Assembly (NCBI GenBank): GCA_017414145.1
Contig: JAFPQL010000155.1
Location: 1-8,047, forward strand
Direction of reading: 5' to 3'
Length of the DNA: 8,047 bases
Source of the DNA: Oscillospiraceae bacterium
GTDB taxonomy: Bacteria > Bacillota_A > Clostridia > Oscillospirales > Ruminococcaceae
Every line of letters begins with the position of its first letter. Position 1 is the first letter of the stretch. The notes under the pieces were generated by a model. It ran no database searches, was not told the DNA's origin, and saw only the letters and a list, made by a program, of their open reading frames with translations. The position numbers were made by a program, and so were the translations under genes. Shown here one piece after another: positions 1-6,431 of the stretch.

Positions 1-518
1 AGCTCAAACTTCAGATCCTCCGGCAGACCGCCGACATTGTGATGTGCCTTGACGCCGTCGCTCTCCAGAATGTCGGGGTAGATCGTACCCTGTGCAAGGA
101 ACTCGATGCCGTCGAGCTTTCTGGCCTCTTCCTCAAAGACACGGATAAACTCAGCACCGATGATCTTGCGCTTTTTCTCCGGCTCTGCAACGCCCGCGAG
201 CTTGTCCAGGAAGCGGTCAACCGCATCTACATAGACGAGATTCGCATTCATCTGATTGCGGAACACCTCGACAACCTGCTCCGGCTCGCCCTTGCGCAGC
301 AGGCCGTGGTTGACATGGACGCAGACCAGCTGCTGTCCGACTGCCTTGATCAGCAGTGCCGCGACGACCGAGCTGTCCACGCCGCCGGACAGTGCGAGCA
401 GCACCTTTTTGCTGCCGATCTGTGCGCGGAGCGCTTCCACCTGCTCCTTGATAAATGCTTCTGCAAGTGCCGGTGTGGTGATTCTTTCCATGCTTTCGGG
501 TCTGACATTGGAACTCAT
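1..518 (-). CDS. guaA: GMP synthase, ATP-pyrophosphatase subunit (stand-alone type), 5' part; runs off the left edge
   Basis: Cytoplasmic enzyme of purine synthesis that adenylates XMP with ATP and aminates it to GMP. About 172 residues are visible. The PP-loop LSGGVDSSV lies near residues 43-51, followed by a [10 protein letters not shown] segment, [18 protein letters not shown] and [15 protein letters not shown] at the window edge; all are hallmarks of the GuaA ATP-PPase domain. The start at 518 has AGGAGG at 530-525, six bases upstream. Only about 40 residues precede the PP-loop, so the class-I glutamine amidotransferase domain (about 200 residues) fused in most bacterial GuaA proteins is absent. 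Upstream lie a promoter and a spacer, not an amidotransferase gene. The short [16 protein letters not shown] stretch resembles archaeal two-subunit GMP synthase (subunit B) more than the longer bacterial version. I infer that the amidotransferase subunit is encoded elsewhere or that ammonia is used directly. The ATPase assignment is very secure; the two-subunit reading depends on the missing 3' part. Confidence 0.95.
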   Translation of the reverse strand, partial: MSSNVRPESMERITTPALAEAFIKEQVEALRAQIGSKKVLLALSGGVDSSVVAALLIKAVGQQLVCVHVNHGLLRKGEPEQVVEVFRNQMNANLVYVDAVDRFLDKLAGVAEPEKKRKIIGAEFIRVFEEEARKLDGIEFLAQGTIYPDILESDGVKAHHNVGGLPEDLKFE

Positions 519-524
519 AAACAT

Positions 525-530
525 CCTCCT
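525..530 (-). promoter_or_regulatory. Ribosome binding site of the GMP synthase gene
   Basis: Perfect AGGAGG on the minus strand, six bases before the ATG at 518. It decides the start. An in-frame ATG at 524-522 abuts the Shine-Dalgarno and is unlikely to be used, and no in-frame extension leads to an amidotransferase domain. Confidence 0.85.
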
Positions 531-575
531 AATCTGCATTTGTCTGATCGGGTAATCCGGATCGGAAACACGATT

Positions 576-605
576 ATTATACCATATCGCCGGGCGGATT
601 GTCAA
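576..605 (-). promoter_or_regulatory. Sigma-A type promoter of the GMP synthase gene
   Basis: Read on the minus strand, TTGACA (605-600) and TATAAT (581-576) are both perfect consensus hexamers separated by 18 bases. The base-pair context TGG before TATAAT also gives a partial extended -10. Transcription should start near 569, giving a leader of about 50 bases before the ATG at 518. That leader is too short for a purine riboswitch. It contains only an 8-base palindrome, ATCCGGAT (555-562). The promoter separates the GMP synthase gene from the surface-sugar operon. Confidence 0.88.
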
Positions 606-611
606 TATTTT

Positions 612-628
612 GCAGCGGGGGCCGCTGC
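612..628. repeat. Compact GC hairpin just upstream of the guaA promoter
   Basis: A perfect 7-bp stem, GCAGCGG/CCGCTGC, encloses a 3-base loop. It sits seven bases upstream of the -35 hexamer. There is no T-run after it on the minus strand and only a weak TGTTT on the plus strand. It may help end transcription of the upstream operon or insulate the promoter, but it is not a textbook intrinsic terminator. Confidence 0.45.
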
Positions 629-654
629 TGTTTCCGGCTCGTGCGGGTGTTCCG

Positions 655-712
655 CCGCTTCCGGCAGCCGGTTTGAAGATCACAAACCGGTGCGCCGTTC
701 AGTCGGAAGCGG
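655..712 (-). terminator. Nested inverted repeat at the end of the LURP gene; candidate terminator or mRNA 3'-end structure
   Basis: The outer arms CCGCTTCCG (712-704, minus strand) and CGGAAGCGG (663-655) are perfectly complementary over 9 bp. Between them a second perfect 8-bp stem, CCGGTTTG/CAAACCGG (690-683 with 675-668), encloses a 7-base loop. The whole can fold into a long two-tier hairpin. It overlaps the last codons and stop (701-699) of the LURP-like gene, the expected place for an operon-end structure. No U-tract follows, so termination here would need Rho or another factor. Alternatively the structure protects the 3' end of the mRNA. Confidence 0.5.
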
Positions 713-1184
713 ATGACGAAGAATCATCGAGCACGCAGTCAATCGCTATGATGACGGCAAGAACCATTACGGCATCTGTTTCGCTGTCAATCACGATCTC
801 GTAGCTGTCTCCAAAGGACATCCAGCGCTTATGGATATATGCGATCCGGTCGCCGCCGCTCTGAATTGTGTAATCGTGGGAGAAAAGATCCCCTTCAATC
901 TTCCAGTCAAGGCCTTCGATCCGGTAGCGCGGCTTGAAAAAAGAGAATTCCTTGACAATATCTGCGATGTGCTGCCCGTCTGTATATACCGAGAATCTCT
1001 CGAAAAGCCGGAGCAGCCTCTGCTGCACGAAGGCGACCTCAGTATTGCTGCTGTCATACAGGTGCATTTTACGGCCGAGGGAAAGAAACTCTCCGAGCGC
1101 TGAGAATACCACATTTCCCTCTTCGTCGTATATTTCGGAACGCTGCCTGAGCGAAAAGAATTTTTGTTTGAAATACAGCTTCAT
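699..1184 (-). CDS. LURP-one-related / tubby C-terminal-like (DUF567, YxjI-type) protein
   Basis: A 161-residue protein with the layout of bacterial LURP-one/YxjI proteins, which adopt the closed beta-barrel of tubby and phospholipid scramblase C-terminal domains. It opens with MKLYFKQKFFSLRQRSEIYD, the usual first strand and turn, followed by alternating strands with aromatic and Gly residues (KPRYRIEGLDWKIEG at about 84-98, YEIVIDSETDAV at about 128-139). It ends in a hydrophobic central-helix segment, VLAVIIAIDCVL (141-152), and a Ser/Asp-rich tail. The start at 1184 is preferred because GGAG (1196-1193) lies 8 bases upstream and the length fits the family. A GTG at 1226 overlapping the previous stop would add 14 residues with no family resemblance and a poor ribosome site. 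The gene follows the SDR gene by 38 bases, so it is probably the last gene of the operon. The biochemical role of bacterial members is unknown; any link to membrane lipid or the surface polymer is a guess. Its GC content looks lower than that of the rfb-type genes. Confidence 0.75.
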   Translation of the reverse strand: MKLYFKQKFFSLRQRSEIYDEEGNVVFSALGEFLSLGRKMHLYDSSNTEVAFVQQRLLRLFERFSVYTDGQHIADIVKEFSFFKPRYRIEGLDWKIEGDLFSHDYTIQSGGDRIAYIHKRWMSFGDSYEIVIDSETDAVMVLAVIIAIDCVLDDSSSSASD

Positions 1185-1222
1185 ATCGGTTACTCCGGGT
1201 ATTTCGGTTTCAGCAGGATGAT

Positions 1223-2158
1223 TCACCCCTGCTGCCTGTAATATGCGACCGTTTCCGCGATGCCGCGTGCAAAATCATATGACGGCAGAAAGCCGGTGTC
1301 CGCCGTCAGTGCGGAGATGTCCGCCTGCAGGTGCATGACCTGTTTGTCGCTGTACGGAATCGCGCCGAAGCCGAGCGGAAGTGCCGGGTTGATACAGTCG
1401 CGGAGTGCTTCGACATAGCGCCGGAGCGGCATGGCCTGCCCGCTGCCCAGCGGATAGACCGCGCCGCTGCGGCCGTCCCTTGCAGCGAGGAAAAATGCCT
1501 CTGCCGCATCGTCCGCATAGAGATAATCCCAGCGCTGTTCACCGGCGGTGAGCTGCGGGGTTTCCCCGGCAAGCAGCTTCCGGATGACCGTTGAGATCAT
1601 CGAGCCGGCGCCGTCGTGAATGCCGTACACCGACAGCACCCGCAGATGAATATGGTCGATGCCGGCGGCTTCGCAGTCCGTGCGGGTCATCGCGCCGGCG
1701 CAGAGCTTTGCCATGCCGTAGCCGTTTTCGGGGAAGCACGGCGTATCCGGGGTCAGCACGCCGCTGACTCTTCCGTACTCCGCCTGTGAGCCCGCAAAGA
1801 CAAAGACCTTGCAGTGCAGTGCCTTTGCAGCGGCAGCCGCGTCAATCGCGGCACGGATGTTTCCGGTCTGTGCTTTCATGTTGTTCCGGCCGCTTCCGGT
1901 CGTATCGGTCCATGCCAGATGAAAAAACGCGTCCGCGTCCGCTGCCGGCAGGCGTTCGGGCAGACGGTCAAGCTCCGTGATTCCGCACGGAATGACGCGC
2001 AGAAGCGGGTGCTGCGGCAAATTTGCGGTGCGCGGACTGTCCGGACGCACCACGGCATAGACCGGAATGTCCTCGCGGAGCAGGCGGCGGCAGAGTGCGG
2101 TGCCGATCGCGCCGGTCGGTCCTGTGATGACCGCCGAACGGATTTCCCGCCCGATCAT
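1223..2158 (-). CDS. NAD(P)-dependent epimerase/dehydratase (extended SDR); likely CDP-3,6-dideoxyhexose synthase or 4-reductase
   Basis: A 311-residue extended short-chain dehydrogenase/reductase. The nucleotide-binding GPTGAIG lies at 13-19, FHLAW at 79-83, the catalytic serine region GSQAEYG at 123-129, the Tyr-x-x-x-Lys pair YGMAK at 147-151, RVLSVYG at 173-179, and the sugar-nucleotide region WDYLYADDAAEAF at 210-222. The ATG overlaps the stop of the RfbH gene (ATGA, 2158-2155) and no good Shine-Dalgarno is present, so translation is probably coupled. In Salmonella the gene right after rfbF-rfbG-rfbH encodes the SDR that reduces the 4-keto-3,6-dideoxy sugar to CDP-abequose (RfbJ) or CDP-paratose (RfbS). 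The same position and fold suggest that role here. The sequence alone does not tell abequose, paratose, tyvelose-type epimerisation or ascarylose apart. The fold is certain and the substrate is inferred. Confidence 0.85.
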   Translation of the reverse strand: MIGREIRSAVITGPTGAIGTALCRRLLREDIPVYAVVRPDSPRTANLPQHPLLRVIPCGITELDRLPERLPAADADAFFHLAWTDTTGSGRNNMKAQTGNIRAAIDAAAAAKALHCKVFVFAGSQAEYGRVSGVLTPDTPCFPENGYGMAKLCAGAMTRTDCEAAGIDHIHLRVLSVYGIHDGAGSMISTVIRKLLAGETPQLTAGEQRWDYLYADDAAEAFFLAARDGRSGAVYPLGSGQAMPLRRYVEALRDCINPALPLGFGAIPYSDKQVMHLQADISALTADTGFLPSYDFARGIAETVAYYRQQG

Positions 2159-3498
2159 CGCGTCACCGCTTCGATGACCGTCCGGCCGATGCGGTCGATC
2201 ATGTCATCGGTCATGCCGGGGTAAACGCCGACCCAGAATGCCTGCTGCATGACGAAATCGGTCTGCGTCAGATCGCCGGACACGCGGTAGGCGTCCGTGC
2301 CGCGGATCGCGTCAAAGCAGGGGTGCAGAATCAGGTCGCCGCTGAAGAGTAGTCTGGTCTGGATGCGGCGGGCTTCCAGATATGCGGTCACATCGTTCCG
2401 GCGGATGCCGCTCTCCGGGCGGACGGCGATCAGGAAGCCGAACCACGACGGCTCGCTGTCCGGAGCGGGCTCCGGAAGAATCAGTCTGTCCTGATACGGG
2501 CGGAGAATGTCCGCGAGCCTTGCCCAGTTGTGCCGGCGCCGTTCGATGAAGGACGGCAGCTTTTTGAGCTGTTCACAGCCGATTGCCGCCTGTAAATCGG
2601 TCGCCTTGAGGTTGTATCCGAGGTGGCTGTAGACATATTTGTGGTCGTAGCCCGCGGGGAGCAGGCCGTACTGGCCGTCAAAGCGGTGACCGCAGAAATT
2701 GTCCTTGCCGGACGGACATACGCAGGCTCTGCCCCAGTCGCGGAAGGAGAGCGCAATGCGGTGGAGCAGCGGGTCGTTCATGTAGACGGCGCCGCCCTCG
2801 CCCATCGTCATGTGATGCGGCGGGTAGAAGCTGCTGGTGCCGATGTCGCCCCATGTGCCGGTATACCGGGTTTCGCCGCCGATGGTGTATTTTGAGCCGA
2901 GCGCGTCGCAGTTGTCCTCGATGAGCCACAGCCCGTGCTGCTGACAGAATCCGCGGACGGCTTTGATGTCAAAGGGATTGCCGAGCGTGTGCGCGATCAT
3001 GACGGCCTTCGTCTTTTCGGACAGCGCCGCTTCGAGCTTTGTGACATCGAGATTGTACTGCGGGACGCTGACATCGACAAAAACCGGCACCGCGCCGTAC
3101 TGCATCATCGGGCTGACCGTCGTCGGGAATCCGCAGGCGACCGTAATCACCTCGTCGCCGCGCCGGATCTGCCGGTCACCGAGCAGCGGAGAGGTCAGTG
3201 TCATGAAGGCGAGCAGATTTGCCGACGAGCCGCTGTTGACCAGCAGCGCGTGCTTCACGCCGAGAAAGGCGGCAAGCTCTGACTCAAACTGCGCCGCGAA
3301 TCTGCCGGCGGTCAGCCAGAAATCCAGTGCCGCGTCCGTCAGGGCGCACATCTCGCGTTCGTCAAAGACTCTGCGGGCATAGGGCAGATAGCTGTCGCTG
3401 CCGGCCGGCTCCTTCTGCTCCAGAAAGTCGTGATAATACTGCGCGACCAGCGATTTGATCTGCGCACGTGCCTCGGATTCGTTCCGCCACTCAGCCAT
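2155..3498 (-). CDS. rfbH: CDP-4-keto-6-deoxy-D-glucose-3-dehydrase (E1), PLP and [2Fe-2S] enzyme
   Basis: This enzyme removes the C3 hydroxyl of CDP-4-keto-6-deoxyglucose in 3,6-dideoxyhexose synthesis, using pyridoxamine phosphate and electrons passed through a [2Fe-2S] cluster. The 447 residues form a DegT/DnrJ/EryC1 fold. Family-specific signs are NSGSSANLLAF (88-98, PLP phosphate binding), EDNCDALGSKY (194-204), and SFYPPHHMTMGEGGA (223-237), where His228 stands in place of the aminotransferase lysine. That swap separates E1 dehydrases from aminotransferases. Cluster cysteines are Cys197, Cys259, Cys261 and Cys269, giving C-X61-C-X-C-X7-C. The classical Yersinia E1 spacing is C-X57-C-X-C-X7-C, so a four-residue insert (in about 204-214) is present. 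The start at 3498 has GGAGG at 3512-3508 with nine bases of spacing and overlaps the end of the RfbG gene by eight bases; an in-frame upstream ATG at 3639 would add 47 non-family residues. The usual reductase partner (E3) is not in the window. Confidence 0.95.
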   Translation of the reverse strand: MAEWRNESEARAQIKSLVAQYYHDFLEQKEPAGSDSYLPYARRVFDEREMCALTDAALDFWLTAGRFAAQFESELAAFLGVKHALLVNSGSSANLLAFMTLTSPLLGDRQIRRGDEVITVACGFPTTVSPMMQYGAVPVFVDVSVPQYNLDVTKLEAALSEKTKAVMIAHTLGNPFDIKAVRGFCQQHGLWLIEDNCDALGSKYTIGGETRYTGTWGDIGTSSFYPPHHMTMGEGGAVYMNDPLLHRIALSFRDWGRACVCPSGKDNFCGHRFDGQYGLLPAGYDHKYVYSHLGYNLKATDLQAAIGCEQLKKLPSFIERRRHNWARLADILRPYQDRLILPEPAPDSEPSWFGFLIAVRPESGIRRNDVTAYLEARRIQTRLLFSGDLILHPCFDAIRGTDAYRVSGDLTQTDFVMQQAFWVGVYPGMTDDMIDRIGRTVIEAVTR

Positions 3499-4570
3499 GT
3501 TTGCGTTCCTCCAGAAATTCTGTAATCTGCCGGTCTGTGACAGCGCGGACATCGCCGCCCTCCGCCCAGACGCGGTACCACTGCGCCGTTTTGACAATCG
3601 CGGTATCGAAGTCCCAGCGCGGCGCCCAGCCGAACACATCCCGGATTTTCGCGCAGTCGAGCTTTAAGAAATGCGCCTCGTGCGGGCCGCCGTCCGGCTG
3701 CACGGTGCTGCGGAGTCCGTCGCCCCATGCCGCGGCGAATTTCGCCGTCAGATCGGCAATCCGCGTGCAGCCCTCGTCGGCGGGACCGATGTTGTAGCTG
3801 CCTGCCAGCTCCGGACGGACGGTCTGCTCCGCCGCGATCATCAGATAGGCAAACAGCGGCTCCAGCACATGCTGGAAGGGTCTGGTCGCGTCGGGATTGC
3901 GCACGACGATGTCCTCATGCCGCTGCGCCGCACGGACACAGTCCGGCACGATGCGGTTCTCCGCGAAGTCGCCGCCGCCGATGACATTGCCGGCACGCAC
4001 GGCCGAAACCGGAATCCGCGGGCTGCCGTCCTTTTGGGTGAAAAAGCAGTCCTTATAACAGCGGGTGACAAGCTCTGAGCAGGACTTGGAATTGGAATAC
4101 GGATCAAAGCCGTCCAGCGCGTCGGTTTCGCGGTAGCCCCAGCACCACTCGTTGTTTTTGTAGACCTTGTCGGTCGTGATATTGACGACCGAGCGCACGC
4201 CCTCTGACTGCCGGACGCATTCCAGCAGATGCACCGTGCCCATGACATTCGTGCGATAGGTCAGCACGGGCTCCGCATAGCTTCTGCGGACAAGGGGCTG
4301 TGCCGCCAGATGCAGCACAATTTCCGGCTTTGCCGCGTCAAATGCCGCCTTCAGGCGGTCAAAATCGGCAATATCGCCGGTGACGGAGCAGATGTCCTGC
4401 CCGATGCCGATGAGGTCAAAGAGCGAGGGGTCGGTCGGCGGCTCCAGCGCATATCCGGTGACGGAAGCGCCTGCCAGAGTGAGCATCCGGCAGAGCCACG
4501 CGCCTTTAAAGCCGGTGTGACCGGTCACAAACACGCGTTTTCCGCGGTAAAAGGACAGATCGGACAGCAT
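3491..4570 (-). CDS. rfbG: CDP-glucose 4,6-dehydratase
   Basis: Cytoplasmic NAD+-dependent enzyme that converts CDP-D-glucose to CDP-4-keto-6-deoxy-D-glucose, the second step of CDP-dideoxyhexose synthesis. With the start used here it is 359 residues, the usual size of the family. The N-terminus GKRVFVTGHTGFKGAWL (10-26) holds the NAD-binding GHTGFKG (17-23). HLAAQPLVRRSY follows at 87-98, then TTDKVYKN (132-139), which has Lys where dTDP-glucose dehydratases have Glu and is typical of the CDP-glucose enzymes. The catalytic YSNSK is at 158-162 and the substrate-binding RPFQHVLEPL at 230-239. The product of RfbF is its substrate and RfbH uses its product; the three genes are adjacent in pathway order. 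The gene starts two bases after the RfbF stop and ends eight bases inside the RfbH gene. Confidence 0.96.
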   Translation of the reverse strand: MLSDLSFYRGKRVFVTGHTGFKGAWLCRMLTLAGASVTGYALEPPTDPSLFDLIGIGQDICSVTGDIADFDRLKAAFDAAKPEIVLHLAAQPLVRRSYAEPVLTYRTNVMGTVHLLECVRQSEGVRSVVNITTDKVYKNNEWCWGYRETDALDGFDPYSNSKSCSELVTRCYKDCFFTQKDGSPRIPVSAVRAGNVIGGGDFAENRIVPDCVRAAQRHEDIVVRNPDATRPFQHVLEPLFAYLMIAAEQTVRPELAGSYNIGPADEGCTRIADLTAKFAAAWGDGLRSTVQPDGGPHEAHFLKLDCAKIRDVFGWAPRWDFDTAIVKTAQWYRVWAEGGDVRAVTDRQITEFLEERKHG

Positions 4571-4572
4571 GG

Positions 4573-5355
4573 TCATTCCTCCCATTTCTTCCACGGCGCG
4601 TTGCCGGTTTCCAGCATCCGTTCGAGCAGGTCCATTTCGCGCTTGTTGTCCATGCACTGCCAGAAGCCCTTGTGCAGATAGGACATGAGCTGTCCGTCCT
4701 CGGCCAGCCGCTCCAGCGGTTCGCGCTCAAAGACTGTCTCGTCGCCGTCAATGTAGTCAAAGATTTCGGGATTCAGCACCATATAGCCGGCATTGATCGG
4801 CGCGCCGTCGGAGAGATTCTTCTCGCGGAAGGATTTGACCGCGTTGTCGCCGCCGATGTTCAGCACGCCCTTCTGCTGCTCCTGAATGACAGCCGTCAGG
4901 GTCGCAATCTTGCCGTGGCTCTGGTGATAACGGAGCAGCTCCTGCAAATCGACATCGCAGACGCCGTCGCCGTAGGTCATCATGAACGGGCTGTTTCCGA
5001 TGAACGGCTGAATGCGTTTGATTCTGCCGCCGGTCATGGTTTTGAGGCCGGTATCGACCACGGTCACGCGCCACGGCTCGCAGCGCTGGTCATGGATGAT
5101 GACCTCCTCCTTGCCGCCGGTGAAATCAAAGGTCATGTCGGACTTGTGCAGGAAATAGTCTGCAAACCACTTCTTGATCATGTGCTGCTTGTAGCCCGCA
5201 CAGATGATGAAGTCATTGAAGCCGTAGTAGGAATACTCCTTCATGATGTGCCAGAGAATCGGGAAGCCGCCGATCTCAATCATCGGCTTTGGCTTGAACT
5301 GGCTCTCCTCGGAAATGCGGGTGCCGTAACCGCCCGCCAGCAGGACGACTTTCAT
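4573..5355 (-). CDS. rfbF: Glucose-1-phosphate cytidylyltransferase
   Basis: Makes CDP-D-glucose and pyrophosphate from CTP and glucose-1-phosphate, the committed step into the CDP-dideoxyhexose pathway, in the cytoplasm. The 260 residues match the family size (about 257). The nucleotide-binding signature LAGGYGTRISEES is at 6-18 and PKPMIEIGG at 22-30. The metal-binding TYGDGVCDVD lies at 127-136 with Asp130 as the expected magnesium ligand. NAGYMVLNPEIFDYI (188-202) and the C-terminal FWQCMDNKRE (231-240) are typical of RfbF rather than of dTDP- or UDP-glucose pyrophosphorylases. AAGGAG (5367-5362) stands six bases before the ATG. The gene begins 14 bases after the FkbM-type gene stops. In Salmonella the gene directly before rfbF is the E3 reductase rfbI; here that place is taken by the methyltransferase. 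Confidence 0.96.
   Translation of the reverse strand: MKVVLLAGGYGTRISEESQFKPKPMIEIGGFPILWHIMKEYSYYGFNDFIICAGYKQHMIKKWFADYFLHKSDMTFDFTGGKEEVIIHDQRCEPWRVTVVDTGLKTMTGGRIKRIQPFIGNSPFMMTYGDGVCDVDLQELLRYHQSHGKIATLTAVIQEQQKGVLNIGGDNAVKSFREKNLSDGAPINAGYMVLNPEIFDYIDGDETVFEREPLERLAEDGQLMSYLHKGFWQCMDNKREMDLLERMLETGNAPWKKWEE
4578..4582 (-). promoter_or_regulatory. Ribosome binding site that fixes the rfbG start
   Basis: GGAGG on the minus strand, inside the last codons of the RfbF gene. It is seven bases from the ATG at 4570 but only one base from the ATG at 4576, which overlaps the RfbF stop as ATGA. The spacing therefore favours 4570, which also gives the family-standard length of 359 residues. Confidence 0.7.
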
Positions 5356-5369
5356 GCGCTGCTCCTTTC

Positions 5370-6431
5370 TCAGTAAGCGTAAAGAACAGTTTCTGCGAGT
5401 GCGCTGGAATGCTGTCTGACGCGGAGACGGTAATCCGGATTCAGCCCGCGCAGCAGAAGCGGAATCGAAAACAGATCCACGGCATTGTGATAGATGCAGA
5501 CGGCAATCTTCGGCTTGTACTGTGAAATTGCAGCGGAAGCGCCGTGCAGCATCCCGTATTCATAGCTTTCAATATCGGCTTTGATCAGGCAATGCGCTTT
5601 GATATACGGTGACAGAGAGACAATCCGGCAGGAAATGCCGTCTGTCTGACCGTCTGCCGCGGCCATTCTGGAGCCGAGCCCGTTGTTGTCGGTGTTCTGC
5701 GAAAGAACAGCCGTATCATCCGTCTCGCCGACTGCACACGGGTAAAGCGCCAGCTTGCTGTCGGGAATGTTCCACTCCTTCTGCAGCCGTTCCATTCGGT
5801 GCTTCATTGCGGCAAAGTTTTTGGTGTCGGGCTCAAATCCGATGATGTTTCCGAAGACGCCCTCATGATTCCAGAGATACTGCTCGATGGAGTCGCCGAC
5901 GAAGGCGCCGCAGTCGATAAAGGTCTCAGCGGTGTCCGGTCTTGCAAAGGCGGGTGTCGCAAAATACTGGTTTCCGCAGACAATCTCCTCGTCGGGGAAG
6001 TCGCAGACGGCGCGTGTTTTCAGAACGCTGAGATAGACGGCACGGGAACGGTCGTCTTCCAGTGCGTCAAATGCTGCTGTGATTTCGTCTTTGAACAGTC
6101 CGAAAATGCCGGCATCAATGTAAATGAACGGGAGATCAAGACCGCTGATCTGCTTTGAGATGCTCTGCCATGCGGCGGGCTGTCCGGTGCAGACCAGAAT
6201 CAGCATATCCTCAGACTTTTGGAGCTCGGAAGGCGCAAGGACGGGCGCGCCGAACATGATTTTGCCCTGTCTGTCGGGGTTGTTGTCGATGTAAGCCTCA
6301 ACGCGGAAACCGGGAATGCGTTTGAAGCCCTCCTGATAGAGTGCCGTGGTGTTGCCTGTTCCCCAGACATAAATGCGCTTGCCGCGGATGTCGGGGAGCG
6401 TGTCCAGAAATCGGATCAGTTCGTTTCGCAT
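5370..6431 (-). CDS. FkbM-type SAM-dependent methyltransferase with an N-terminal Rossmann-like domain
   Basis: A 353-residue protein in two parts. Residues 1-115 form a small nucleotide-sugar/CoA-binding-like fold (KRIYVWGTGNTTALYQ at 18-33, YIDNNP at 47-52, LILVCTG at 77-83), often seen in front of FkbM domains in polysaccharide loci. Residues about 130-353 form the methyltransferase: SAM motif I FIDCGAFVGD (171-180), the acidic loop IGFEPD (197-202), IKADIESYEYGMLHGA (283-298), which is the FkbM hallmark in the place of the usual IKLDIEG, and IYHNAVDLFSIP (313-324). It probably O-methylates a sugar hydroxyl in the cytoplasm, either on the nucleotide sugar or on a lipid-linked glycan; the acceptor is not evident. 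The ATG lies 16 bases inside the GT2 gene, with GGAGG (6446-6442) ten bases upstream and preceded by a run of seven A. Its GC content is visibly lower than that of the neighbouring rfb-type genes. Confidence 0.85.
   Translation of the reverse strand: MRNELIRFLDTLPDIRGKRIYVWGTGNTTALYQEGFKRIPGFRVEAYIDNNPDRQGKIMFGAPVLAPSELQKSEDMLILVCTGQPAAWQSISKQISGLDLPFIYIDAGIFGLFKDEITAAFDALEDDRSRAVYLSVLKTRAVCDFPDEEIVCGNQYFATPAFARPDTAETFIDCGAFVGDSIEQYLWNHEGVFGNIIGFEPDTKNFAAMKHRMERLQKEWNIPDSKLALYPCAVGETDDTAVLSQNTDNNGLGSRMAAADGQTDGISCRIVSLSPYIKAHCLIKADIESYEYGMLHGASAAISQYKPKIAVCIYHNAVDLFSIPLLLRGLNPDYRLRVRQHSSALAETVLYAY

Noticed and set aside
555..562. Palindrome ATCCGGAT in the guaA leader as an operator
   Set aside because: Eight bases of self-complementary sequence is weak evidence and matches no operator I know with confidence.
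519..575. Possible purine or guanine riboswitch in the guaA leader
   Set aside because: The expected leader is only about 50 bases, too short for the three-way junction, and the conserved core bases are not visible.
39..716. Long plus-strand open frame (225 codons) across guaA and the spacer
   Set aside because: It is the antisense shadow of the GMP synthase gene, has no recognisable protein family, and runs through the guaA promoter and hairpins.
2930..3400. Plus-strand open frames opposite rfbH and similar ones elsewhere
   Set aside because: All are antisense to well-identified enzymes and show the low-complexity Arg/Ala/Ser composition of shadow frames.
3499..3639. Upstream extension of RfbH to 494 residues
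   Set aside because: The extra 47 residues lie inside rfbG in another frame and do not look like the family. The ATG at 3498 has a proper GGAGG and gives a normal length.
4672..5376. Long plus-strand open frame (234 codons)
   Set aside because: It lies wholly opposite rfbF, has no family resemblance and no good ribosome site. High GC content at third positions commonly leaves such antisense frames open.
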